The notes under the pieces were generated by a model, which saw only the letters and a program-made list of their open reading frames with translations, ran no database searches and was not told the DNA's origin. The translations under genes were made by a program, and so were the position numbers. From Magnetococcales bacterium (lineage in GTDB: Bacteria > Pseudomonadota > Magnetococcia > Magnetococcales > UBA8363), in contig JADFYU010000003.1 of assembly GCA_015232865.1 (NCBI GenBank), forward strand, positions 84,601 to 148,600: a stretch of DNA of 64,000 bases, read 5' to 3'. This document shows, piece after piece, positions 18,371-27,443 of the stretch (position 1 is its first letter; every line of letters starts with the position of its first letter).

Positions 18371-19138
18371 ATGAGTGTTGCTCAACTTTTGTTGGGGTTT
18401 TTTTTACTGGCAGGTCTGAACGGACAGGCCATGGCCGACGAGAAAATTTTAACGGCTGATTTCCGCCCCCGCCCACCGGAAATGGTGGTCGCGGAAGGGG
18501 AACAGATTTCCGGCCCCCTCAAGGATATCCTGGAGGAAGCGGCCGTTCGACATGGTTATAAACTCCGCTGGCGCGTCGCCCCTTTTCCGCAAAGCCTGTA
18601 CGATTTGAAAACCGGTCATGTGGATATCGTTCCACGCGTCATTCACACCAAGCAACGTGAATCCTTCGTCCAGTACCTCGGCCCCATCGGTTATCAAAAC
18701 AAAGACATCCATTTTTTGGTTCATAAGGGTCAGGAAGGGACCATCCGTTCCTACGATGACCTCCGCTCCAAAGCCATAGGGGTTAAACTAAAAACGGCCT
18801 ATTTCCCAGATTTTGACAACGACTCCTCTCTCCGGAAAGAGACCTCGTCCGATGACACCAGCCTGGCTCGCATGTTTATCGGCGGTCGATTTCAAACCGT
18901 GGCCCTGCTGGATAAACAGGCCATGGAAGGGGTATTGGCTGGACTGGGTTTCAAAGACTATGCCTTTGCCGATTATGTTTTTCGGCAGAAAATTGGCAAT
19001 TTCTACGGCATGTCCAAAACATCTGCCAACGCCGCCCTGTTTCCTGTACTCAATGAGACATTGAGTCAGATGGGTAAATCGGGACGAATCAGTGCCATTT
19101 ATGATTTCTACCATGTCAAAGCACCTCTTTCGGAGTGA
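18371..19138 (+). CDS. Periplasmic solute-binding protein, family 3
   Basis: A 255-residue protein with a signal peptide (hydrophobic core LLLGFFLLAGL, cleavage after AMA near residue 22) and the overall pattern of the family 3 bacterial extracellular solute-binding fold (GPLKDILEEAA, GHVDIVPRVIHTKQRESFVQY, YDDLRSKAIGVKL). The ATG at 18371 is preceded by GGGAAAA and begins the signal peptide; upstream frame extension is not needed. No permease or ATPase gene is near, so it may work as a stand-alone sensor-type binding protein. Ligand unknown; small polar amino acids are typical for the family but cannot be inferred here. Confidence 0.85.
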   Translation: MSVAQLLLGFFLLAGLNGQAMADEKILTADFRPRPPEMVVAEGEQISGPLKDILEEAAVRHGYKLRWRVAPFPQSLYDLKTGHVDIVPRVIHTKQRESFVQYLGPIGYQNKDIHFLVHKGQEGTIRSYDDLRSKAIGVKLKTAYFPDFDNDSSLRKETSSDDTSLARMFIGGRFQTVALLDKQAMEGVLAGLGFKDYAFADYVFRQKIGNFYGMSKTSANAALFPVLNETLSQMGKSGRISAIYDFYHVKAPLSE

Positions 19139-19178
19139 GACTGAGAGCAATAAGGTAGGAAGGATCATCCGGGTCGCA

Positions 19179-19212
19179 AGAGAATCGGGCTATTCCGGCC
19201 CGGCAATTCTCT
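19179..19212. repeat. Hairpin spanning the prfB stop codon
   Basis: AGAGAAT (19179-19185) pairs with ATTCTCT (19206-19212), with GGGC/GCCC possible inside. It lies between the solute-binding gene and convergent prfB and includes the prfB stop. Neither strand has a following T-run, so it is at best a weak or factor-dependent terminator. Confidence 0.4.
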
Positions 19213-20297
19213 GAGCCAGAGCCGCTTTGATAAAATCATCCAGATCTCCATCCAACACCCCGTCCGCATTGCCCTTTTCGACACCGGTGCGTAAATCCTT
19301 GACCATTCGGTAAGGGTGCAGAACGTAGGAGCGGATCTGATGGCCCCAACCGATATCGGTTTTGGCATCCGCCGTGGCCTGGGCTTCGGTGGCACGCTTG
19401 TCCAACTCCAACTGGTAGAGGCGGGCCCGGAGCATACTGAACGCTTCGTCCTTGTTGCGGTGTTGTGAGCGTCCGCTCTGACACTGAACGACGATGCCGG
19501 ATGGGTGATGAGTGATTCGGATGGCCGAGCTGGTTTTATTGATGTGCTGACCACCGGCCCCAGACGCCCGATAGGTATCGATGCGAATATCCTTCTCATC
19601 GATCTCCACCTCGATACTGTCATCAACCTCCGGATAGACGTAAACGGAAGAAAAAGAGGTATGGCGTCGTGCTGAGGAGTCAAAAGGACTGATCCGCACC
19701 AGACGGTGAACCCCACCCTCGGTCTTCAGATAGCCATAGGCCATCTCTCCGACCACCCGAACCGTGACCGATTTACACCCGGCTTCATCTCCCGCTTGAT
19801 AATCCTGGATTTCAGTCTTGAAGCTGTGCGCCTCCGCCCACCGCAGGTACATGCGCAGCAACATCTCCGCCCAATCCTGGGACTCGGTGCCGCCGGCTCC
19901 GGGGTGAATTTCAAGGAAAGCGTTGTTGCCATCGGCTTCATCCGAAAGCATCCGCTTTAATTCCAGGTCCGCAACCCGGTGCAGCATGGCCGTTGACTGA
20001 GCTGCGATTTCGGTCAGGAGGGTTTCATCCCCCTCTTCCATGGCCATTTCATTCAACTCCACCGCATCGTTCAACTCCTGATCCAAAGCCTCCCACTCGC
20101 CGATGGTCTTCTCCAGCAGACTCTTTTCGCGCAAAATCTCCTTGGCGCGAGTCGGGTCCGACCATAATTCCGGCTCTTCGCTTAAGGCGTTGATCTCCAG
20201 AAGCCGTCTTTTTCCGTTCTCGTAGTCAAAGATGCCCCCTCAGGAGAACAAGTTTCTCCCGGATGGCGTCAAAATTTTTCTGGCTGCTTTCATCCAT
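19190..20297 (-). CDS. prfB: Peptide chain release factor 2, with programmed +1 frameshift
   Basis: RF2 recognises UGA and UAA and releases the nascent peptide. The zero-frame start is the ATG at 20297; 23 codons later an in-frame TGA occurs at 20228-20226. A +1 shift at CTT|TGAC rejoins the long frame, which continues to 19190, giving about 368 residues, the normal RF2 length. The tripeptide SPF (in VRISPFDSSARRH) gives UGA/UAA specificity and GGQ (SGAGGQHINKTSSAIRITHHPSG) is the hydrolysis motif. Taking only the downstream frame would give a falsely truncated protein of about 314 residues from a TTG. Autoregulated: low RF2 slows termination at the TGA and favours the shift. Confidence 0.96.
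20225..20240 (-). promoter_or_regulatory. prfB: RF2 programmed +1 frameshift site
   Basis: The minus strand reads AGGGGGCATCTTTGAC. It has the internal Shine-Dalgarno-like AGGGGG, the CTT slippery codon, the in-frame TGA and the following C, matching the E. coli RF2 signal except for one spacer codon (CAT instead of TAT). Confidence 0.96.
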
Positions 20298-20556
20298 AGT
20301 AACTGTAAATCACCTTTAATCTGTCTGTCTGTTCGGGTAAAGTGTGCCATTATATCATCGTGGGATCAAACAGTCATCCCGCTTCTTTTTGATTTTTTTC
20401 CGACAGATCGTATCTATGGCATCGCCGTTCAGGCGATAATGGAACGACACTCAACCCGGTTTTACCCGTAAAAAGAGCTTGGAAGCTGGCAAGCGGCAAT
20501 ACCCAGACAGCATCACAGGCCCAAACTGTTTTTTTACTATACAAATGAGGATCATC

Positions 20557-20793
20557 ATGCTTAAAAATGCCATCAAACGCATTCTTGAAACGTCTACCAT
20601 CGAAAAACAGGGCGAGTGGTACATTGCCACCTGTCCAGCTCTCTCCCCCATCGGCGCCCAGGGAAAGACCAAAAAAGATGCCATGAAAAATTTGCGCAAT
20701 GTCCTGCGCATCTACATTGACGGCTGCTTTGACGCCATCATTACAGAACTTCTGCAAGAGGCCGGACAAATGGACGAGGAGAGCAACGACTAA
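20557..20793 (+). CDS. HicB-like small protein without adjacent HicA
   Basis: A 78-residue protein with the short HicB-type fold pattern: a strand pair ending in WYIATCPALSPIGAQG, then the helix TKKDAMKNLRNVLRIYID. HicB proteins are antitoxins that neutralise HicA mRNA interferases, usually encoded next door. No HicA-like small basic frame is visible on either side and there is no C-terminal DNA-binding domain. The ATG at 20557 has GAGG seven bases upstream; an in-frame ATG at 20545 is less well placed. It may be an orphan HicB-fold protein rather than an active antitoxin. Confidence 0.75.
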   Translation: MLKNAIKRILETSTIEKQGEWYIATCPALSPIGAQGKTKKDAMKNLRNVLRIYIDGCFDAIITELLQEAGQMDEESND

Positions 20794-20891
20794 AATCACC
20801 CTGCCCCTTCATGGTATGAAACCCAGATTCGGCAGTCGTGCCCATATCACCGGCACAACCTTTTTGATTCATCCGGCAATAGGAGTCAACC

Positions 20892-21176
20892 GTGCATTAC
20901 GCCATCATCAGTGAAGATATAGCCGACAGCCTGCCCTTGAGAAATCAGGCTCGATCTGCCCACCTCAAACGGTTGGAGATTTTACGCGATGCCGGCCGCC
21001 TGCTCATCGCCGGTCCCTTTCCGACTGCCGAGGGCGAGGGGTTTACCGGTAGTCTGGTCGTTGCCGAATTCGACTCCCTGGAAGCGGCTCGGCAGTGGGC
21101 CGACGCCGATCCCTACCAGGCGGCCGGCATCTACGCCAGCGTTGTGGTCAAACCCTACAAAAAAGTGCTGCCCTGA
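20892..21176 (+). CDS. YciI-family protein
   Basis: A 94-residue protein of the YciI/dimeric alpha-beta barrel family ([66 protein letters not shown]). The conserved His/Asp face and DPY motif are present. Family members are small dimeric proteins of uncertain enzymology, related to the YCII domain. The start is GTG at 20892 with AGGAG six bases upstream. It lies about 100 bp after the HicB-like gene and is followed by a possible terminator. Confidence 0.9.
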   Translation: MHYAIISEDIADSLPLRNQARSAHLKRLEILRDAGRLLIAGPFPTAEGEGFTGSLVVAEFDSLEAARQWADADPYQAAGIYASVVVKPYKKVLP

Positions 21177-21267
21177 ACCGAAACCCGACCTCCGGTCGGC
21201 GCGTTGGGGGTTCTGATCTGCCCCGGAAAACCCGTTGTTTTACCGAGTGAAGGTAAAAAATTCGCAG

Positions 21268-21291
21268 GGACCGCACTGGTCCGTTTTTTTT
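21268..21291 (+). terminator. Possible intrinsic terminator after yciI-like gene
   Basis: GGACC (21268-21272) pairs with GGTCC (21278-21282), loop GCACT, followed by G and eight Ts (21284-21291). The stem is short (5 bp) but GC-rich. It also lies just downstream of the convergent gene ending at 21302. Confidence 0.5.
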
Positions 21292-21301
21292 GCCGGGCTG
21301 G

Positions 21302-21799
21302 TCAATGGCAAGCAGCCCAAAACCTCAGCAAAAATTGCAGGGTATTGTCATAAACCCCACGATGCTCCCGCTCCCTGGGGCCGGCAATGTTGAGAACACA
21401 GAGGCCATTCCGGGTCAACCAGGTTTTCAGCATCTGTTGCGCTGAGTGTTCATTCATCTCGATGTAGTTGAAATCCAGGATCAGACACTGTTTTTTCTGC
21501 TGCCTGGCAAAACGTTGAGTCAGAGCCGTCCCCCCTGACAGAACGCCTCGCGTCAAAATCAGGGTGCCGTCAGAATCTCGCACATTCCACTCGGTCCTCT
21601 GTTGATAAGCGCACGAAGGGGTCTCCTTCAAGGGGTAGATCGCGTCGATGGGACCATCCAGAGCCAATCGACCCTTGGGGCACCACCCGCCACACTCCAG
21701 ACCGATGCGAACAGCAAAATCCAAAGCGGCCCGATCTACTCCGGTCTGGCCACCGGAAACCACACGTGAAATTTTCAAGTTTTCCATTTTTAATACCAT
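21302..21799 (-). CDS. Putative molybdenum carrier protein (YpsA/LOG-like Rossmann fold)
   Basis: A 165-residue protein whose first half carries the hallmark of the putative molybdenum-carrier family: VSGGQTGVDRAALDFA near residue 15, GGWCPKGRLALDGPI, YPLKETPS, RTEWNVRDSDGTLIL and LSGGTALT. The family has a nucleotide-binding Rossmann-like fold, and the molybdenum link comes from one homologue that binds molybdopterin precursors; the role in most bacteria is untested. The ATGs at 21799 and 21787 are both possible and neither has a clear ribosome site. A molybdenum gene island lies 24 kb away, not adjacent. Confidence 0.85.
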   Translation of the reverse strand: MVLKMENLKISRVVSGGQTGVDRAALDFAVRIGLECGGWCPKGRLALDGPIDAIYPLKETPSCAYQQRTEWNVRDSDGTLILTRGVLSGGTALTQRFARQQKKQCLILDFNYIEMNEHSAQQMLKTWLTRNGLCVLNIAGPREREHRGVYDNTLQFLLRFWAACH

Positions 21800-21982
21800 A
21801 TATCATACATCATCAATTGTCACCCACAAACGGGAGCTGTTCTTGCTGTATAAAAGCAGGTTATCCTTCATTAGCAGTGGTCGCACATTGTTTTTTCACC
21901 AAGCTGGCTTTTCAATATGCCTTTGCGATACACTGCCCTGCGTTACCGTCATATCAAGAGGGATCTTTTCTGGAGCCAGACC

Positions 21983-22885
21983 ATGTCCACACTAAACGAT
22001 GATGAGCTTATTTTTGAGTTAAAGCAGAGATTTGACGCCACGAAGCAGGCTCTTTACGATGTGAAAATGGTGACCAACAAGCTCGAAGAGGTCAACAAAA
22101 AGCTGCAAGCATCGGAGCAGATCAAAAGCAACTTTGTCTCCCATATGAAAAATGAGATTAATAATCCATTGACCTCTATTCTGGGATTGACCTCCCAACT
22201 CAAAGAGGGCAACCTGGATAAAGAGACCATCCAATCGGTGGCCACCATGATTCACGCGGAGGCTTTCAGCCTGGACTTCCAATTGCGCAATATTTTTGCC
22301 GCCGCCGAACTGGAAGCCGGAGAGACCGATCTACAAATCTCCATGGTCGATATCAATGGCCTAATTTCCGACTCCATCGATACCTTTTTACACCTGATCA
22401 ACGAAAACCAACTGATCGCCAACTGCCAGATCGAATCGGAAGAGGGTTCTCAACTGCTTTTCAAGTCGGATGCCAATAAACTCTCGCTGATCTTCAACAA
22501 TCTGCTCTCCAACGCCATAGAATTCAACCGGGCCGGCGGTCAGATCAATATTCTGGCCAAAATCATTGAAAACCGCCTCACCATCGCCGTCACCGATACA
22601 GGCCCCGGCATCAAATCCGATGCCATGCAGACCATTTTTGATCGTTTTACCCAATTGGACAGCGGCGCCCGCAAAAGCCACAAAGGACATGGCTTGGGTC
22701 TGAGCATCACCCAGGCCATTGTCGAATTGATGGAAGGAGAGGTCATCGCCGACTCTCAACTGGAGGAAGGCTCGACCTTTACCGTCATCCTGCCTGAGAT
22801 GGAAATGGATGCCGACGCCGACGCTTTTTCCGTAGATGGCAACGATTTCTTCTTCGATGACGACGCTGGCGCAGAGGCTTTCTAA
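21983..22885 (+). CDS. Soluble histidine-kinase-like protein lacking the phospho-acceptor His
   Basis: A 300-residue protein. An N-terminal coiled coil (~10-48) leads to a HisKA-like dimerisation helix, FVSHMKNEINNPLTSIL (residues 51-67). Aligned with the usual H-E-x-x-x-P-L, the phospho-acceptor position 57 is Asn, followed by the normal Glu. The HATPase domain is intact: N-box NNLLSNAIEFN, DTGPGI, FDRF and the G2 box GHGLGLSI. The tail is strongly acidic (DADADAFSVDGNDFFFDDDAGA). The ATG at 21983 has GGAG upstream. cheD follows four bases after the stop, so the two are probably co-translated. It may bind ATP and regulate without autophosphorylation on a canonical His; His54, three residues earlier, is an untested alternative. 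Confidence 0.88.
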   Translation: MSTLNDDELIFELKQRFDATKQALYDVKMVTNKLEEVNKKLQASEQIKSNFVSHMKNEINNPLTSILGLTSQLKEGNLDKETIQSVATMIHAEAFSLDFQLRNIFAAAELEAGETDLQISMVDINGLISDSIDTFLHLINENQLIANCQIESEEGSQLLFKSDANKLSLIFNNLLSNAIEFNRAGGQINILAKIIENRLTIAVTDTGPGIKSDAMQTIFDRFTQLDSGARKSHKGHGLGLSITQAIVELMEGEVIADSQLEEGSTFTVILPEMEMDADADAFSVDGNDFFFDDDAGAEAF

Positions 22886-22889
22886 GACA

Positions 22890-23360
22890 ATGCAGACTGG
22901 AAATGAAAACAGACCTTTCCTTCTGCCCGGCGCTCTTTTTGCCAAAAACGGGGATTATGTCATCACCACCGTTTTAGGTTCTTGTATCGCTGTTTGTCTT
23001 TGGGACCAAAACTTTAAAAGGGGTGGCATGAACCATTACAAACTGCCCCTTTGGAACGGTGACGGCCTGCCATCGCCTAAGTTCGGCAACATTGCCATCG
23101 AAAAACTGATCGAGCAGATGCTATCCTTCGGCTGCAACAAAAAAGCCATGAAAGCCAAGGTCTTTGGTGGTGCCGCCGTCATCAAAAGTGCCAGTGGTCT
23201 GCTCAATGTCGGCGAACGCAACATTGAGGTGGTCAAAGATATCCTGGCTCGGGAGCGCATCCCCATCGTCGCCTCGGATGTCGGCGGGGAATCGAGCCGG
23301 AAAATTCTCTTCAATACGATCGATGGTTCTATTCTGATGAAAAAAGCCAAACCTCAATAA
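22890..23360 (+). CDS. cheD: Chemoreceptor glutamine deamidase CheD
   Basis: A 156-residue CheD. The catalytic motif TVLGSCIAVCLWD contains the nucleophile Cys and upstream Thr, and GGMNHYKLP supplies the His. Further family features are KVFGGAAV, NVGERN and GGESSRKI. CheD deamidates glutamines of chemoreceptors and can be controlled by CheC or CheY. It starts at the ATG at 22890, four bases after the kinase-like gene. No other che genes are in the window, though a large chemoreceptor lies 4 kb away. Longer starts inside the preceding gene are not supported. Confidence 0.95.
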   Translation: MQTGNENRPFLLPGALFAKNGDYVITTVLGSCIAVCLWDQNFKRGGMNHYKLPLWNGDGLPSPKFGNIAIEKLIEQMLSFGCNKKAMKAKVFGGAAVIKSASGLLNVGERNIEVVKDILARERIPIVASDVGGESSRKILFNTIDGSILMKKAKPQ

Positions 23361-23363
23361 CCC

Positions 23364-25919
23364 TTAATTCCGCCCCAACAGGACCGAAAAGATAGGCCGC
23401 CCCAACTCCCGCCAGGCAAACCCAAGGCCGGTCAGCAAAACCAAACCACTGCCGGCAAAGACCACCCCCAAGCTCCAAAGGGGAAAAAACAGCCATTGAT
23501 CATCCATGATCCGATTGACCACCAGTGCGGACAACAGATGGGCGACTATCAAGCCGGAGAGTCCGGCAATCCCCCCAAGCAGAGAAAACTCGATCAAAAG
23601 AACCCGCAACATCTCCCAACGGGTCGCCCCCATTAATCGACAGATTGCCGACTCCTTGGCCCGTTCTCGACGGGAAGAAACCACCTGCACGGCCAAAACC
23701 AGCAATCCGGCCACCACCGCCACCACACCCAACAGACGAACCACCTGAGCCAATTGGGTTAGCAGAGTGGAGATGGAGGTCATCACCTGCCTGGAAGCGA
23801 TGGCGGTGACATTGTCAAATTGGCGGGTGACGGCGGCAAACAGGGCCTCTTCCTGTTCAGACCGACTGCGCACCGTCGATAGATAGGTGACGGGAGCTTG
23901 ATCCAATACCGCCGGGGAAAAAACCACAAAAAAATTCAGCCCCATATCCTGCCAACGCACAGAGCGCAAACTGGTTACGGGAGCGGTTATGGGAATGCCC
24001 ATGATATCAAAAGTCAGGGTATCGCCGATAGAAACCGCCAACCCTTTCGCCAGCCCCACCTCCAGACTGATGCCCCGCTGTATCGGCTCCGACTCCCGCT
24101 GCTTCCACCAACGGCCCTGGACAATCCGGTTTCCCGGTGGCAAATCCGCCAGAGCGGTCATGACATATTCCCGAGTCAACATCCAGGACTGGCTGTTATC
24201 GCCCTCCCCCTGCGCCCCTTCCATGGCCCGCTCAGCTGCCGGAACCCCATTAACCGCCAGCAGGCGACCTCGAACAACCGGCGTCACGCGAACGGAGTCT
24301 TGATCGACTCCGAAGGGGAGAACAACCCGACGAAAATCCGTTAGCTGATGGGGGAGAATATCGATAAAAAAGAAGCTGGGCACCTTGGTCGGCAACCGAT
24401 CGACAATCTGGTTTTCCAGGTTGCGACCAAGAAAAAGTAAACTGAAAACCAGCCCCAACCCCACACCCAAAGAGACCAGAACGGTTCTTCCGCCCGGACG
24501 ACAAATTCCCCTGAAAGCCAATTGGGCCGGAAGCGACCGGGGCGCGGTTCTAGCCAGCAGAAACAGACTGCCGCCAACCATTCCCCAAACCAGAAGCAGG
24601 CTGACGAACACCCCGGCGACAAACACCACCCCCATCCGCCCCTCTTCGATCGCATCGGCACCGATCAGACCTGGAATGACGGTGAGACAGGCGACCACCA
24701 ACCAGAGCAGTTTTTGCGACCGGTTTTCGGCGGTATGGCGATGAAGAAAAAGCTGACCCGGAGAGATTTTTCGGATTTGGAACAGTGGAACAAGAGAGAA
24801 CAGGAAGGCAAAAAACAGCCCTGAAACCGCACTGAAAAAACCCAGAGACCAGCGGGGAGCATAAGGAATGGCTTGCGGAAAAACCCCGTCGAGCAGGGTC
24901 AACAAGCCCCAAGGTCCGGCCAGTCCCAACACCGCACCCAGCAACGCACCCGGAGCCGCCATGATCAGGGTCCGCCACAGGTAAATCGACAACACCGACC
25001 AGCCATCGGCCCCCAGACACTTCAGGGTGGCGATCACCCCCTGATTTTCCCGAATGTGCACCCCCATGGCCGCCCCCATGGCTAGGCCGGTCAAAAGCAG
25101 GGTCAAAAGAGCCGTCAAGCCCAAAAACACGGAAAACCGACGCATGAACTTGCGCAGGGTCGTCTGGCTTTTTCCGGGCGTCAACAGTCGGATTCCGGCC
25201 TCCCTGGCTCGATTTTCCAAGGAGGAGGCAAGCCGATCCGGCGACTCTCCAGCAGCCAGATTGAGCCAAAGCAAATATTTGATCCGACTGCCTTTTTGAA
25301 TCAATCCCGTCTCTTCGACACGATCCATCGGCATCAATACCCGAGGCCCCAGACTCATGAAACGGGTAATTTGATCGCTTTCGGTTTGAAGGGTGTCGCC
25401 AATGATAAAGCGACTTTTTCCCAAGACAAGAACATTGCCAATCGCCAGCCCCATACGCTGCAACAAACTCTGCTCCACCACCACCCGACCCTCGGTCATC
25501 ACCTCAGCCAGGGAGCGGCCGCTGGACAGGGCGACGGTTCCCCTCAGGGGATACATTGATGAGACAGCACGCACCGCCACCAACAACGGAGTCCCGCTCA
25601 CAACCCCTCCACCACCCTTTTCACCGGTGGCCATGGCCGAAAATTCCAGCCCTGAATCCATCTCACGTCCAGCCTGCCGGAGATGGCGATTGGTGAAGGT
25701 CTCGAAGGGGTGAGACGAATGAAACCGGAGATCGGCCCCCAGCAACGCCTTTGCTTCAAAATCGATGGTGGTTTTCAGGTGGTTGGCCGTGGCCAGAACA
25801 GCGGTCAGGGTGGTGACTGCCAAAAAGATGGCAACGACAAAAAAAAGAGTGTTGGCCCCATCGGCCCGAACCCCTTGCCAGGCCAGTCGCCAAGCCAATC
25901 GCCCGGAGATTCCTTTCAT
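23364..25919 (-). CDS. ybbP: YbbP-like ABC transporter permease (FtsX family)
   Basis: An 851-residue inner-membrane permease with an N-terminal membrane helix, two large extracytoplasmic domains and two FtsX-type permease modules (helices around residues 255-400 and 735-850). It has the REQGVIATLKCLGA-type motif (RENQGVIATLKCLGADGWSVL) and RRERAKESAICRLMGATRWEM near the end. Together with the ATPase overlapping by four bases it forms a YbbAP-type complex, a MacB-superfamily exporter-like machine of unknown substrate. The divergent tesA gene reproduces the E. coli tesA-ybbA-ybbP arrangement, which supports the assignment. It is convergent with cheD, with only three bases between stops. Confidence 0.92.
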   Translation of the reverse strand: MKGISGRLAWRLAWQGVRADGANTLFFVVAIFLAVTTLTAVLATANHLKTTIDFEAKALLGADLRFHSSHPFETFTNRHLRQAGREMDSGLEFSAMATGEKGGGGVVSGTPLLVAVRAVSSMYPLRGTVALSSGRSLAEVMTEGRVVVEQSLLQRMGLAIGNVLVLGKSRFIIGDTLQTESDQITRFMSLGPRVLMPMDRVEETGLIQKGSRIKYLLWLNLAAGESPDRLASSLENRAREAGIRLLTPGKSQTTLRKFMRRFSVFLGLTALLTLLLTGLAMGAAMGVHIRENQGVIATLKCLGADGWSVLSIYLWRTLIMAAPGALLGAVLGLAGPWGLLTLLDGVFPQAIPYAPRWSLGFFSAVSGLFFAFLFSLVPLFQIRKISPGQLFLHRHTAENRSQKLLWLVVACLTVIPGLIGADAIEEGRMGVVFVAGVFVSLLLVWGMVGGSLFLLARTAPRSLPAQLAFRGICRPGGRTVLVSLGVGLGLVFSLLFLGRNLENQIVDRLPTKVPSFFFIDILPHQLTDFRRVVLPFGVDQDSVRVTPVVRGRLLAVNGVPAAERAMEGAQGEGDNSQSWMLTREYVMTALADLPPGNRIVQGRWWKQRESEPIQRGISLEVGLAKGLAVSIGDTLTFDIMGIPITAPVTSLRSVRWQDMGLNFFVVFSPAVLDQAPVTYLSTVRSRSEQEEALFAAVTRQFDNVTAIASRQVMTSISTLLTQLAQVVRLLGVVAVVAGLLVLAVQVVSSRRERAKESAICRLMGATRWEMLRVLLIEFSLLGGIAGLSGLIVAHLLSALVVNRIMDDQWLFFPLWSLGVVFAGSGLVLLTGLGFAWRELGRPIFSVLLGRN

Positions 25920-26596
25920 CGTCCATAATCCCGATGATCATCGACCAGAACCCCCGCCTCCAGACGAAAGCGACCATCCATCTGTCGCACCAATCCCAGA
26001 TCGTGGGTGACCAGAAACAAGGTGGTTTTCCAACCCTGAACCAGATCGAACAACAGATCCATAATGCGAACACTGGTCTCCTGATCCAGATTGCCGGTGG
26101 GTTCATCGGCCAATATCAGCGGGGGACGGGTGACAAAGGCCCGAGCAATGGCGACCCGCTGTTTTTCACCGCCGGAGAGAGCCGTCGGCGCATGGCTCAG
26201 TCGATGGCTCAATCCTACCCGGTCCAGCATCTCCCGAGCCTGTTCATCGGCGCGATCATCCCCCTGCAACACCAGGGGAAGTGCAACATTTTCCAGAGCA
26301 GTCAGGGCTGGAACCAGATGAAAATCTTGAAAAACGATTCCCATATTCTGCCCGCGAAATCGAGCCAACCGATCGGCGGAACAACCACGATAGGAAAAAC
26401 CATTGACCTGAATCTCGCCGCTACTGGGCGTTTCAACACCGGCTATCAGAGCCAACAAGGAGCTTTTACCACTACCGGAAGGACCGACCAAAGAGACCAT
26501 CTGCCCCGCCTTGATGGTCAGATCCACCTTCCGTAAGATGGTCAGTTGCTTTTGCCCATGAATCAGGGAATAGTTTATCGATTCGAGTTTTATCAT
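25916..26596 (-). CDS. ybbA: YbbA-like ABC transporter ATP-binding protein
   Basis: A 226-residue ABC ATPase of the LolD/MacB/YbbA group with Walker [10 protein letters not shown], signature [14 protein letters not shown], and Walker [13 protein letters not shown]. The start ATG at 26596 has CAGGA eight bases upstream. The stop overlaps the ybbP start by four bases. The gene lies only 17 bp from divergent tesA, as in E. coli. Function: energises the YbbP permease. Confidence 0.95.
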   Translation of the reverse strand: MIKLESINYSLIHGQKQLTILRKVDLTIKAGQMVSLVGPSGSGKSSLLALIAGVETPSSGEIQVNGFSYRGCSADRLARFRGQNMGIVFQDFHLVPALTALENVALPLVLQGDDRADEQAREMLDRVGLSHRLSHAPTALSGGEKQRVAIARAFVTRPPLILADEPTGNLDQETSVRIMDLLFDLVQGWKTTLFLVTHDLGLVRQMDGRFRLEAGVLVDDHRDYGR

Positions 26597-26613
26597 TTTA
26601 GAGGTCCTGAGGA
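26597..26613. promoter_or_regulatory. 17-bp divergent gap holding both ribosome-binding sites
   Basis: The short gap between the tesA and ybbA starts reads AGAGG toward tesA on the plus strand and CAGGA toward ybbA on the minus strand, each at usable spacing. There is no room for promoters here, so each promoter must lie inside the opposite gene and the two transcripts must overlap. Confidence 0.65.
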
Positions 26614-27240
26614 ATGAAAAACCGGTTTTTCAAGACACGCTTTCTGGTGTCCCTATTTATTGTTCTCTGTCTACCCACAGTCGGGCCAGGAGGTGAAAGG
26701 GTGATTCTCTGTTATGGTGATAGTCTGACCGCCGGTTATGGGGTCAGTTCCGAAGCCTCCTATCCGGCTCTATTACAAAAACGTCTTCATGAAAAGGGGT
26801 TTACCCATCGGGTCGTCAATGCCGGTGTCTCTGGCGATACCACCGCTGGCGCGCTGAACCGGTTGAGTTGGTCCTTGAAGGCCAATCCCACCATCGCTAT
26901 CGTCACCCTGGGGGCCAATGACGGTCTGCGCGGCCTGGATCTCGATGCCATGACCGACAATCTGGACCAAATCATCCTGCGTCTTGAAAATGCGGGAGTC
27001 CAGGTCATTTTGAGCGGCATGAAAATTCCCCCCAACTACGGTCAAGAGTATACCAGCGCTTTTGCCCAGGTCTACCCGACGCTTGCAAAAAAACACAACA
27101 TCCCCCTGCTGCCATTTTTCTTGGCAGGGGTGGCCGGAGAACCGGACCTGACCCTGGAAGACGGCATTCATCCCAACGAAGCCGGATATGCCCTGATCTT
27201 TGAACAGGTCTGGTCGATTCTTCAACCACTACTATTATAA
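26614..27240 (+). CDS. tesA: TesA-like SGNH esterase/lysophospholipase L1
   Basis: A 208-residue secreted SGNH hydrolase with an N-terminal signal peptide (FLVSLFIVLCLPTVG). Block I CYGDSLTAGYG contains the catalytic Ser, block II GVSGDTTAG the Gly, block III LGANDGLRG the Asn, and block V DGIHPNEAGY the Asp and His. TesA-type enzymes are periplasmic thioesterase/protease/lysophospholipases with broad esterase activity. The ATG at 26614 has AGAGG nine bases upstream. The ybbA-ybbP operon runs divergently from its start. Confidence 0.95.
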   Translation: MKNRFFKTRFLVSLFIVLCLPTVGPGGERVILCYGDSLTAGYGVSSEASYPALLQKRLHEKGFTHRVVNAGVSGDTTAGALNRLSWSLKANPTIAIVTLGANDGLRGLDLDAMTDNLDQIILRLENAGVQVILSGMKIPPNYGQEYTSAFAQVYPTLAKKHNIPLLPFFLAGVAGEPDLTLEDGIHPNEAGYALIFEQVWSILQPLLL

Positions 27241-27443
27241 GCTTTCATTCACAAACATATTCTGATTGGTTTTTTATTCTTAAAACTTTGTCATTCAATG
27301 CAATTTTATCTAAAATTGCAAACAGACATTTTGTTACAGTTTGGAATACACCCAAAAGCGGCAGCGGCCAGTTCAATCATCAATCCGTTCGGACCACCAC
27401 CGTTGCATGGGATAAACTCACTTTCATTTTTGAAGACAATCAG

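Noticed and set aside
27288..27443. Upstream extension of the chemoreceptor from a TTG
   Set aside because: The extra 52 residues have no family similarity and precede the normal membrane anchor at the ATG at 27444.
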